DNA from: CAZLNO01 sp964561005
GTDB taxonomy: Bacteria; Pseudomonadota; Alphaproteobacteria; Kiloniellales; Rhodovibrionaceae
DNA length: 16,808 bases
Assembly (NCBI GenBank): GCA_964561005.1
Contig: CAZLNO010000092.1
Coordinates: 1-16,808, forward strand
Reading direction: 5' to 3'
Shown: positions 6,218 to 13,301 of the stretch, one piece after another
How positions within the stretch are numbered: position 1 is the stretch's first letter
Layout: each line of letters begins with the position of its first letter
Notes under the pieces: generated by a model
What the model saw: only the letters and a program-made list of their open reading frames with translations
Told to the model about the DNA's origin: nothing
Database searches by the model: none
Program-made: the position numbers and the translations under genes

Positions 6218-7340
6218 GCGTGCGCAACAGATCCGCATAGCGCGGCAGCACCGCGGCCGGCGCGTGCGCGTCGAGCGGGTAGGGCGCGGGGCCCGGTCCG
6301 CCGTCCAGCGCGTCGACGATCTGCGCCGCCAGGGCGTCGGGACTCTGCGTGGCGGCCAGGTGGTCGGGGCAGTGCGCGGCGAACTCCGGCACGTTCGGCG
6401 GCAGCAGGACCGGGGCGCCGGCGGCGATGGCCTCCAGCGCGCCGCGCGGCATGCCCTCGATCGCCGAGACGTTCAGCACCACGCCCGCGCCCGCGCAGAG
6501 CGCCGGCATCTCCCCCTGAGGCACCAGGCCGAGATCGGTGAGAAGACCATCGCGGGCGGCGCTGTCGTGCTCGGGCCCCCAGTCGCGGCGGCGGCCGGCG
6601 ACCGCCAGGGTGACCCCGGGCCGGCATCGGCGCACCCGGCGCACCGCGGCCAACGCCAGGTCGATGTTCTTGCGCTTCAAAATGCCGTTGGTCCAGAGGA
6701 CATAGCGGCCGGGCACCAGCCCGTGGCGCGCCGTCACGGCGCGGAGGCTTGCCGTGTCGGGCTCCTGCCCCTGGAGCGGGATGGGGATTTCGTGGACGCG
6801 GGCGGCGACGCCGAACTCGGGGCGAAGGCTCTCCGTGACCGAGCGGGAACAGGCCACAACGGCGTCATAGCGTGCGAGCTGCCGCTGCCGGGCCGGAGGC
6901 AGCCGCGGGTCGCGCAGGTCGGCGACCAGGCGCACCCGCCCGCCCTGGCGCCGCTTGAGCAGCGCCAGGGTCGCGTGCAGGCTGTTGGGATGCAGGTGGA
7001 AGCTGCCGTGCACCAGCAGCACCGAGTCCGGTCGCCACCGCCGGCCCAGCAGCAGGCCGGGAAAGCGCAGGTTCTCCCAGGCGTAGGCCGGATACCGCCG
7101 CCAGTGCCGCTCCGCGCGTGCCGTGCGATACGGCAGGCAGCGATGCACCGCGACGCGATCGTCGCAGGTTCGCGCCACGCGCGGCTCGCCAGGGTGGGCC
7201 TCGGTCAGCACGGTGACCTTTTCCGCCGCCCCGCCCGCCGCCAGGCCCTCCGCCAGCAGCTTGTAGTAGACCGCCCCGCCGCCCACCGCCGGCGCGTAGT
7301 TCGGGGCCAGGATGACCAGCTCGCGGCAGGCCGGTCCCAT
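6150..7340 (-). CDS. GT4 family glycosyltransferase (last gene of the polysaccharide operon)
   Basis: This 396-residue glycosyltransferase has the GT-B fold. The N-terminal ELVILAPNYAPAVGGGAVYYKLL with its glycine-rich loop is a classic acceptor-side opening. LWTNGILKRKNIDLALAAVR at 215-234 begins the donor domain, and the E-x7-E motif is E295/E303 within AIEGMPRGALEAIAAGAPVL. It should transfer a sugar to the growing lipid-linked repeat unit in the cytoplasm. The start ATG 7340 shares one base with the TGA of the preceding gene (TGATG), implying coupled translation, with a run of six G nine bases upstream; open frame further upstream is not glycosyltransferase sequence. The last 22 or so codons lie antisense to the 3' end of the first fkbM gene, and the Arg/Pro-rich tail TTRRPAPGRIADA looks like an extension past the conserved domain. 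Confidence 0.88.
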   Translation of the reverse strand: MGPACRELVILAPNYAPAVGGGAVYYKLLAEGLAAGGAAEKVTVLTEAHPGEPRVARTCDDRVAVHRCLPYRTARAERHWRRYPAYAWENLRFPGLLLGRRWRPDSVLLVHGSFHLHPNSLHATLALLKRRQGGRVRLVADLRDPRLPPARQRQLARYDAVVACSRSVTESLRPEFGVAARVHEIPIPLQGQEPDTASLRAVTARHGLVPGRYVLWTNGILKRKNIDLALAAVRRVRRCRPGVTLAVAGRRRDWGPEHDSAARDGLLTDLGLVPQGEMPALCAGAGVVLNVSAIEGMPRGALEAIAAGAPVLLPPNVPEFAAHCPDHLAATQSPDALAAQIVDALDGGPGPAPYPLDAHAPAAVLPRYADLLRTLTTDPTVGRTTRRPAPGRIADA

Positions 7341-8482
7341 CACGACGGGCCCCCCAAGAGCTGTTGCGCACTCGCCACGAAATGCCGGACATCCCCGGCC
7401 GCCGCGTCGCCGCGCGCGCCCTGGGAGAGCCGCGCCCGGAGGCCGGCGTCCCGGTCCAGCAGCGTCATCAGTCGGGCGAAGCCCTCGGCGTCGTGGGGAT
7501 CGGCCAGGAAGCCACTGACGCCGGGGCGCAGCAGCCCATCCGCCGCGCCCACCCGCGTCGAGGCCAGCACGGGGACGCCGAGCGCCAGCGCCTCGTTGAC
7601 CACCAGGCCCCACTGCTCCTCCACGCTGGGCAGCAGCAGCGCCAGCGCGCCGGCGAGGGTTCGCGCCACCTCGGCGGGCGGCAGGAAGCCGCGGAAGTCC
7701 ACCCCCGCCACCCCGAGCAAGTGGAGCTGTTCGGCCAGTGCGGCGCGCAGCGGGCCGTCGCCGCAGAGCACCAGGCCGCGCGGGGGCCGGCCCTCGGCCC
7801 CGGCGTCGGCGCGGTAGCGGGCGTAGGCGTCGATGGCCGTCGTCAGGTTCTTCTTCGCGACGAAGCGCGCCACGACGACGAACGGTCGTTGCGATTGCGG
7901 AACATATGTTGGAGCGGCGGCGGCCTCGCGCCGCACCCGCGCCACGTCCAGGGTGTCGTAGCCCAGCGCGACGCGCTTGGACGGGATGCCGAGGAAGACG
8001 AGGTAGTCGCGCGCCCGCCGACCCGAGGCCAGGGCGCCTTGATAGGGCGCCAGCGCCAGCCGTTTCAGCGCCTCGCGCCCCAGCCGGCGGGGCTTGTCGT
8101 CGAAGGCGCTGTCGAACATCACGAACACCGGCACGCCGCGCAGGCGCAGCGCGCAGGCCAGCAGGAACACCGCCGGCTGCTCGTAGTGGCAGAGGAAGGC
8201 CGCGCGGAGGCGGCGGCGGCCGAGCGCCTCCCAGGTCGCCCGGAACATCTCGGCCGTCCCGACCTCCTCGACCCGGCTTTCCGGGAACAGCGTGATCCGG
8301 GTGAAGGCCGCGTCGTCCGCCTCCTCCGGCGGCCAGGCGTAGACGCCGCCGCGCGGCGCGACTTCCAGCCCGACCACCTCGCAATCCGCGCCCCATGCCG
8401 CCGCCACGGCGGCGCAGCGGTCGCGATGATAGGGCGCGAACTGCTTCCACAGGAAGACGACGGCGGGGCGGGCGGTCGTCAT
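7340..8482 (-). CDS. GT4 family glycosyltransferase
   Basis: This 380-residue GT-B enzyme opens with PAVVFLWKQFAPYHRDRC, an N-terminus typical of family 4. The donor domain is marked by FVVVARFVAKKNLTTAIDAY at 201-220, VLCGDGPLRAAL at 238-249 and the E-x7-E motif E289/E297 in PSVEEQWGLVVNEALALGVP. The EQWGLVVNEALA form is common among enzymes of exopolysaccharide loci. It should add a sugar to the repeat unit; the sugar is unknown. The start ATG 8482 overlaps the stop of the polymerase gene by four bases (ATGA), and its stop overlaps the next start by one base, so it sits in the middle of a translationally coupled operon. No membrane segment is evident. Confidence 0.9.
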   Translation of the reverse strand: MTTARPAVVFLWKQFAPYHRDRCAAVAAAWGADCEVVGLEVAPRGGVYAWPPEEADDAAFTRITLFPESRVEEVGTAEMFRATWEALGRRRLRAAFLCHYEQPAVFLLACALRLRGVPVFVMFDSAFDDKPRRLGREALKRLALAPYQGALASGRRARDYLVFLGIPSKRVALGYDTLDVARVRREAAAAPTYVPQSQRPFVVVARFVAKKNLTTAIDAYARYRADAGAEGRPPRGLVLCGDGPLRAALAEQLHLLGVAGVDFRGFLPPAEVARTLAGALALLLPSVEEQWGLVVNEALALGVPVLASTRVGAADGLLRPGVSGFLADPHDAEGFARLMTLLDRDAGLRARLSQGARGDAAAGDVRHFVASAQQLLGGPS

Positions 8483-9834
8483 GGCCTCGGCGTGGACCCC
8501 GCCGGCGAGGCGGCGCGCGCCCGCACGCTCTCCAGCAGCCGCGCCAGCCCCCACCACAGCAGCACCGGCAGCAGCATCCAAAAGCCGTAGCGCGCGGCGC
8601 TGACGATGTTGCCGCCCCGGAACCACATCAGCGTCACCGGCAGGAAGCAGGCGTAGGCCAGCACCGGAAACAGCGCGTCCGCCCGCCGCCGGTACCAGCG
8701 GTGGAGCGCGCCCAGCACGCCGGCCACGGCGCCGCAGGTCAGCACGACCCCGAGCCAGCCCGCGCTCATCCAGCCGTCGCCCACCAGCGAGCGGGTACGG
8801 GTGCCGAACCAGCCGTAATCGTTCAGGTCGACCAGCTCGATCGGCGGGCCCCGCGGCTTGTCGGGCCAGAGTACCCGCGGCACCGGCTGGGTGAAGAGCT
8901 GCAGGTGCTGGCTGAACCAGGTGTGGGTGCGCGAGCGCTCGGGCACCACCGCGACGATGTAGGCCAGAAAGTCGAAGTTGGCGAAGGACGCCGTGTCCAG
9001 CCGGTCGACCCCGCTCGGCCGCTCGAGCAATACGCTTTCGTAACGAGGCGGCCCGAGGCCGATCGCCTCGCGGAAGGCGTCGCGGTTCTGCCCGATCAGG
9101 TGGAAGCCGGCCAGCAGCGGCAGCGCCAGCACCAACGCCGCCAGCGGCGGCCAGCGCCGGTCCCGCGCGTGCAGGTAAAGCAGCAGGACGATGGCGAGCG
9201 CGATGACCATGCCCCAACGGCTGCCGAGGTACATGCGAAAGGCCACGACCCCGGCCAGCGGCAGGAAGGCCCAGGCGCGGAAGCGGTGCACCGCCGCGAA
9301 GAGCGCGGCCAGCGGGACCAGCAGGTTGTGCGCCTTGACGATGTAGCCCGTGGTGCCCTGGAAAAAGGTGTGCGCGCTGTCGGGGTCGAGCACCATGCCG
9401 CTCTCGCCCCGGCCGGCGAAGGTGCCGAAGATCGCCAGGTCCCGCCAGGCGCCGTAGAACGCCCAGGGCAGCAGCAGCGCGAGCGTCAGCCGGAAGGCCT
9501 GGCGCTGCGTCGCCGTCGGGCGCAGGGGTGCCGGTGCGACGGCCCCGGCGGGCGCTGGCGCCGGGAGGGCGACGGCGGCGAAGGCCAGCAGGCCGAGCGA
9601 GGCCACCGCCAGGGTGAGCGCGAAGGTCTCGGGGTCGGGCCAGAACCGCATCAGCCGCCACTGCCGCTCGAAGCCGAAGAGGTGCACCAGCGTCGGGCGC
9701 AGCACGAACACCAGGCCGTGGAAGGCCAGGTAGAACGCCAGCGGATGGAACAGCGAGGCGCCGCGCCGCCCGGCGAAGAGCGCCGCCACCGCCAGGAAGA
9801 CGATCCACTGCAGCCCCAGCGCCAGCCCGATCAT
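8479..9834 (-). CDS. Wzy-like oligosaccharide repeat-unit polymerase
   Basis: This 451-residue polytopic membrane protein has about ten to twelve hydrophobic segments spread over the whole length. A large hydrophilic loop before the last few carries QPVPRVLWPDKPRGPP, a PR-x-LWP-x-KP pattern seen in O-antigen/oligosaccharide repeat-unit polymerases. The loop also contains YGWFGTRTRSLVGDGWMSAGWLG. These features and the position among glycosyltransferases and a flippase fit a Wzy polymerase that joins repeat units in the periplasm. Wzy proteins diverge strongly, so the assignment rests on topology, motif and context. It overlaps both neighbours by 4 nt (ATGA at 9831-9834 and 8479-8482). A second polymerase/ligase-type protein is encoded at 13302, so which of the two polymerises is open. 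Confidence 0.78.
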   Translation of the reverse strand: MIGLALGLQWIVFLAVAALFAGRRGASLFHPLAFYLAFHGLVFVLRPTLVHLFGFERQWRLMRFWPDPETFALTLAVASLGLLAFAAVALPAPAPAGAVAPAPLRPTATQRQAFRLTLALLLPWAFYGAWRDLAIFGTFAGRGESGMVLDPDSAHTFFQGTTGYIVKAHNLLVPLAALFAAVHRFRAWAFLPLAGVVAFRMYLGSRWGMVIALAIVLLLYLHARDRRWPPLAALVLALPLLAGFHLIGQNRDAFREAIGLGPPRYESVLLERPSGVDRLDTASFANFDFLAYIVAVVPERSRTHTWFSQHLQLFTQPVPRVLWPDKPRGPPIELVDLNDYGWFGTRTRSLVGDGWMSAGWLGVVLTCGAVAGVLGALHRWYRRRADALFPVLAYACFLPVTLMWFRGGNIVSAARYGFWMLLPVLLWWGLARLLESVRARAASPAGSTPRP

Positions 9835-11057
9835 AAGCCCAGCACCTCCCGCAGGCCCTGGCGGTAGGCGGCCCAGCGCCGGGTCGGCGCTTGCGCGCGC
9901 GAGGCCGCCTGCCAGGCCGCCAGGCGGTCGGGGTCCTGGTGCAGCGCCGCGATTTCCTCCGCCAGGGCGCCGGCGTCGAGGCGGTCCAGCACGCGGCCGT
10001 TCACCCCGTCGCTGGCGCCCACGCCGGAGTCGGGGCCTTGCAGGATGCCCAGCCCGGCGCCGACGGATTCGGCCAGCACCACGGCGCCGCCCTCGAACAG
10101 GCTGGGAAAGACGAAGGCGTCGGCGGCCAGGAAGTGCTCCACCACCGCCGCGCGCGACACCTGCGGGACATGGCGCACGCGGTCCTGGTAGCGCGCGAAG
10201 GTCCGCGCCGGCATGTCCAGGCGGCCCACCAGCGTCAATTCGGCCACGCTGCAGGGCAGGCGTTCGATGGCCGGCAGCAGGTAGGCCAGCCCCTTGCGCG
10301 GCCCCACCGTGCCGGCGAACAGCAGGCGCAGCGGCCGGTCGCGCGGCGGCGTCCGGCGCGGCGGCGGGTCGGGGAACAGCGTCTCGTCGTAGCCGTAGGG
10401 CACGACGCGGATCTTGGCCGGGTCGCAGCCCTGGGCCACCAGGGTGTCGGCCGACGCCCGGCTGCCGCAGACCACGATGTCGGCCAGGGCCAGCTCCTCG
10501 TCCTGCTGGGCGATCCAGGCGACGTCGTGCGGGCGGTGGGCGCGGCGGAAGAACGCGGGGTGGCGCGCCTGCTCCGCCAGCAGCACGGCGTTCTCTTGCG
10601 CCGGATGGCCGATCGACTGGTCCAGCACGCAGGTCAGCCCCTGCCGCTTCGCCCAGCGGAACACCTCCACCGAGGAGTTGTTGTACCCCCAGACCACGTC
10701 GACCGGCTCGCGCTGGACCTGCCGGATCACGGCCGCGCCGAAGCTCCGGTTGCCTCGCACGTTGACGCGGTGCGCCAGGCGCATCCGCCCCAGCCGGCGC
10801 AGCAGCAGCTCCAGGAACTCCGCCGTGCCCAGCCGCCGCACCCGCGCCGGGTCCAGCAGCGGAAAGTGGCGGCGCAGCAGCCGCCGGCGCAGGCGCCCGC
10901 CCAACGGCGCGGGCAGCCGCGCGGCCAGGCGCACGGCGCGGTCGTCGGGGTGGAAGTAGACCGAGGTGGCGTGCCAGGCGAGCGCCCCGGCCTCCTGGAA
11001 CGCCGTGGCGCGCTGCCAGGAATTCTGCGAGCCCGGATGGAACACCCCGACGCGCAC
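9831..11057 (-). CDS. GT4 family glycosyltransferase
   Basis: This 408-residue GT-B glycosyltransferase opens with MRVGVFHPGSQNSWQRATAF. The middle part holds DVVWGYNNSSVEVFRWAK at 120-137 and DQSIGHP at 146-152. The donor domain shows LLFAGTVGPRKGLAYLLPAI at 245-264, TLVGRL at 275-280 and the E-x7-E motif E322/E330 in PSLFEGGAVVLAESVGAG. It should extend the lipid-linked repeat unit in the cytoplasm. I chose GTG 11057 because GGAAGG lies 8 nt upstream. A GTG two codons earlier (11063) would overlap the previous stop by 4 nt but would sit only 2 nt from that site; both are possible and differ by two residues. The gene follows the second fkbM gene and ends in an ATGA overlap with the polymerase gene. 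Confidence 0.88.
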   Translation of the reverse strand: MRVGVFHPGSQNSWQRATAFQEAGALAWHATSVYFHPDDRAVRLAARLPAPLGGRLRRRLLRRHFPLLDPARVRRLGTAEFLELLLRRLGRMRLAHRVNVRGNRSFGAAVIRQVQREPVDVVWGYNNSSVEVFRWAKRQGLTCVLDQSIGHPAQENAVLLAEQARHPAFFRRAHRPHDVAWIAQQDEELALADIVVCGSRASADTLVAQGCDPAKIRVVPYGYDETLFPDPPPRRTPPRDRPLRLLFAGTVGPRKGLAYLLPAIERLPCSVAELTLVGRLDMPARTFARYQDRVRHVPQVSRAAVVEHFLAADAFVFPSLFEGGAVVLAESVGAGLGILQGPDSGVGASDGVNGRVLDRLDAGALAEEIAALHQDPDRLAAWQAASRAQAPTRRWAAYRQGLREVLGL

Positions 11058-11059
11058 GT

Positions 11060-11878
11060 TCACCCCCTTCCGTCCGCCCGGCGCCGGGCGAAGAGGTTGG
11101 CGTACTTGTAGATTTCCTCGCGCGGGTTGTAGCGTCGCCTCGCCGTCACCAGCGGCGCCAGGCCGTTGGGCAGCACGCGGTGGATCTCGAACGCGCCCAG
11201 GGTGCGCGACAGCTCCAGCAGCGTCAGGCCGGAGAGCAGGTTGTGGGCGTTGAACTCCAGCAGGACGGCCTCGACCCGCCCCTCGGCGAGCAGCCGCCGC
11301 GCGCCGGCGAGGATGGCGCGCTCGCCGCCCTCGGTGTCCAGCTTCAGCAGGTGGATGCGCGCGAGGCCGTGCGCTTGGGCGAGGTCGTCCAGCGTGCGCG
11401 TCGGCACCCATACAGCCGCCGCCGACGCCGGATGGACATGCGCGAAGGTGTTCGCGTACAGACTGGCGTGCGGCGAGCCGGCCGGATCGCGATCGTACAG
11501 CCGCGCCTCGCCGCGGGTCGCCGCGAGCGCGAAGGACAGCGGCGTCACCTCCGTATCGCCTGCGAAACGATCGCGCAGGCGAGCGAAGGTCGGCGGGTTC
11601 GGCTCCACCGCATGGATATGAGCGCCGGGCGCGACGCCACGCACGGCGGCGGTGAAGTCGCCCTCGTTGGCGCCGACGTCCACGACCGTGGGCGCCGCGA
11701 GGCCGCGCCGGCGCCAGTCGGTGGCCAGGCCGCGCAGCAGCCGCAGTTCGCCGTTGCGGCGCGGGTCGCCGTTCATGCAACCCAGACCGCCCAGCGCGAG
11801 ACGGTGCAATCCGCGCCACATCGGCTGCAGCTCGCGCCGCGCCAGCAGGCTCAGGGCGAGGGACCGCGCCGTCGTCAT
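11060..11878 (-). CDS. FkbM family methyltransferase (second of two)
   Basis: This 272-residue FkbM-type methyltransferase has motif I TVVDVGANEGDFTAAV at 64-79, HAVEPNPPTFARL at 89-101 and the family signature HLLKLDTEGGERAILAGAR at 176-194, then VLLEFNAHN. It differs from the first FkbM protein in having an additional N-terminal helical stretch (about 60 residues before motif I) and a C-terminal basic tail (YNPREEIYKYANLFARRR), so it is a paralogue rather than a recent duplicate. It probably O-methylates a sugar of the repeat unit. It lies second in the operon: start ATG 11878 overlaps the stop of the flippase gene by 4 nt (ATGA), and its stop is next to the start of a glycosyltransferase gene. 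The position directly inside the assembly operon makes a role in the repeat unit more likely than for the plus-strand copy. Confidence 0.88.
   Translation of the reverse strand: MTTARSLALSLLARRELQPMWRGLHRLALGGLGCMNGDPRRNGELRLLRGLATDWRRRGLAAPTVVDVGANEGDFTAAVRGVAPGAHIHAVEPNPPTFARLRDRFAGDTEVTPLSFALAATRGEARLYDRDPAGSPHASLYANTFAHVHPASAAAVWVPTRTLDDLAQAHGLARIHLLKLDTEGGERAILAGARRLLAEGRVEAVLLEFNAHNLLSGLTLLELSRTLGAFEIHRVLPNGLAPLVTARRRYNPREEIYKYANLFARRRADGRG
11066..11071 (-). promoter_or_regulatory. Ribosome binding site GGAAGG of the glycosyltransferase starting at 11057
   Basis: GGAAGG on the minus strand, inside the last codons of the upstream fkbM gene, is 8 nt from GTG 11057 and 2 nt from GTG 11063. 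The spacing favours the downstream GTG. Confidence 0.55.
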
Positions 11879-13272
11879 GCCGCCCCCCGCAGTTCCCCCT
11901 GGCCCAGCGCGCTGGGGTCGAGCCCCAGCCGCCGGCGCACCTGTCCCAGCAGCACCAGATTCCAGAGCACCAGGCTGGTCCCGGTCGCCAGCGCCGCGCC
12001 GACGGCGCCATGCGCGGGAATCAGCACGGCGTTCAAGGCGACGTTCGCCAGCGCGCCGAGGCCGACGCCCAGCGTCGCCGTCCGCTCCTGACCGGCCATG
12101 TTGAGCAGCAGCGCGACGGGGCCGCAGGCGGCGTTCGCCACCTGCGCGACCAGCAGCACCAGCAGCGCCGGCTGCGCGCTCCCGAGCGCCGGATGCACCC
12201 GGGCGGCACTTTCGACCCCGGCCGCGCCGGCAAGCACAAGGGCGGCGAGCGCGACCAGGGTCAGGGCGCGGGCGCTGCCGCTCGCCAGCCGCGCCGCGGC
12301 GGCCGTCTCTCCGGCCGCAAGTCGGCGCGCGAACACGGGGCCGAGCACGCCGTTCACGGCCAATAACAGCAGCCCGGCAAGCTGCGCCACCCGCGCCGCC
12401 AGGTGATAGCCGCCCGCCGCCGCCGTGCTGTCCAGCGCACCCAGCATCAGCACGTCGGCGTTCGCCATGACCGCGTGCAGCGCCGCCACCGCCAGCAGCG
12501 GCCAGGCCGCGCGCGTCCAGTCGTCCCAGGCATCGGTCGGCGGCGCCGTGGGGTGATATCGTTCCGCCTGCCAAACGATGGGGGCGAACATCGCCACCGC
12601 CGCCAGCGACGCGCCGGCCAGCAGCAGCAGGGCATCCCGTGCCGAGCCCGGCGCGCCGCTCCCCGCCGCCGCTCCGAGCGCCGCGACAAACAGCGCCGGC
12701 CGCAAGGCCGCCTCGCCCAGATGGCCGGCCCATGTGCGGCCCTGCGCCAGCAGCCAGCTTCCCAGGATGCGCAGCCACGCCAGCGGCAAGGCGAGCGCGG
12801 CGGCGAGCGGCAGCAGCCCGACCGCGCCGTCGAGGCTGTCGAGGAGGCCGGCGCGCCGTGCCGTCGCCGTCAGCGCCACGGCCGCCAGCACGACGACGGC
12901 CGGCGCCTGCAGGCTCCGCCGCAACAGGCCGCGCCGCAGCCCCCACTGCCCCGGCCCCGTTGTCACGGCGCCCAGCCGCAGCAGCAGGGTGGGCAGGCCG
13001 AGCGCGGCCACCACGGCGACGAGGTTCAGCCACGCCAGCGCCACCGCGAAGCGCCCGTAGGCCGCGCCGCCCAGCCAGTGCGCCGCGACCAGCATCGCGG
13101 CGAAGGTCAGCCCCGCCTGCGCGCCCTTCAGTCCGGCCGCCGCGAGCGCGCGTCCCGCCAGCGCCCGACCCGCCGCGCCGTCTGGTCGCGCCGTCGCATC
13201 TGGTGTATGCCGCGCAAGCGAGACACCGCCAGGGCGCGGGACAATTCGAGGGGGCGGCGTCCTTATTGGCAT
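11875..13272 (-). CDS. Wzx-like polysaccharide flippase (MATE/MOP superfamily)
   Basis: This 465-residue membrane protein has about twelve hydrophobic segments beginning near residue 40. The opening GLKGAQAGLTFAAMLVAAHWLGGAAYGRFAVALAWLN region resembles the first two helices of polysaccharide transport proteins. MANADVLMLGALDSTAAAGGYHLAARVAQL, in the middle, is the typical internal-repeat motif with the charged Asp in a membrane helix. The protein should flip the undecaprenyl-linked repeat unit across the cytoplasmic membrane. The start ATG 13272 has a strong GGAGG 6 nt upstream; the first 35 residues are Pro/Arg-rich and probably cytosolic. It is the first gene of the six-gene minus-strand operon and is divergent from the ligase-family gene, with only 29 bp between start codons. 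Confidence 0.87.
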   Translation of the reverse strand: MPIRTPPPRIVPRPGGVSLARHTPDATARPDGAAGRALAGRALAAAGLKGAQAGLTFAAMLVAAHWLGGAAYGRFAVALAWLNLVAVVAALGLPTLLLRLGAVTTGPGQWGLRRGLLRRSLQAPAVVVLAAVALTATARRAGLLDSLDGAVGLLPLAAALALPLAWLRILGSWLLAQGRTWAGHLGEAALRPALFVAALGAAAGSGAPGSARDALLLLAGASLAAVAMFAPIVWQAERYHPTAPPTDAWDDWTRAAWPLLAVAALHAVMANADVLMLGALDSTAAAGGYHLAARVAQLAGLLLLAVNGVLGPVFARRLAAGETAAAARLASGSARALTLVALAALVLAGAAGVESAARVHPALGSAQPALLVLLVAQVANAACGPVALLLNMAGQERTATLGVGLGALANVALNAVLIPAHGAVGAALATGTSLVLWNLVLLGQVRRRLGLDPSALGQGELRGAA

Positions 13273-13301
13273 CGGCCGCCTCCGGAGCGTGACGAGGGAG
13301 C
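13273..13301. promoter_or_regulatory. 29-bp divergent gap with back-to-back ribosome binding sites
   Basis: Between the two start codons lie CCTCC at 13279-13283 (GGAGG for the minus-strand flippase, spacing 6) and GAGGGAG at 13294-13300 just before the plus-strand ATG 13302. The gap is filled by translation signals, so any promoters must lie inside the coding regions of the opposite genes. The AT-containing stretch at about 13240-13272, inside the flippase N-terminus, is the likeliest place for the plus-strand one, but no clear boxes were found. Confidence 0.6.

Noticed and set aside
7341..9808. Upstream in-frame extensions of the glycosyltransferase genes (frames reaching back to 8450 and 9808)
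   Set aside because: The extra N-terminal sequence is Arg/Gly/Ala-rich shadow of the preceding gene; the family N-termini begin at the overlapping ATG codons at 7340 and 8482.
8395..9867. Plus-strand 490-codon open frame antisense to the polymerase gene
   Set aside because: Gln/Arg/His-rich translation typical of an antisense shadow of a GC-rich membrane protein gene; the minus-strand frame has membrane segments and 4-nt overlaps with both neighbours.
5483..11878. Recent duplication of the two fkbM genes
   Set aside because: Apart from the family motifs the proteins differ in N-terminus, C-terminus and signature residues (LDVQGFE versus LDTEGGE), so they are distant paralogues or separate acquisitions.
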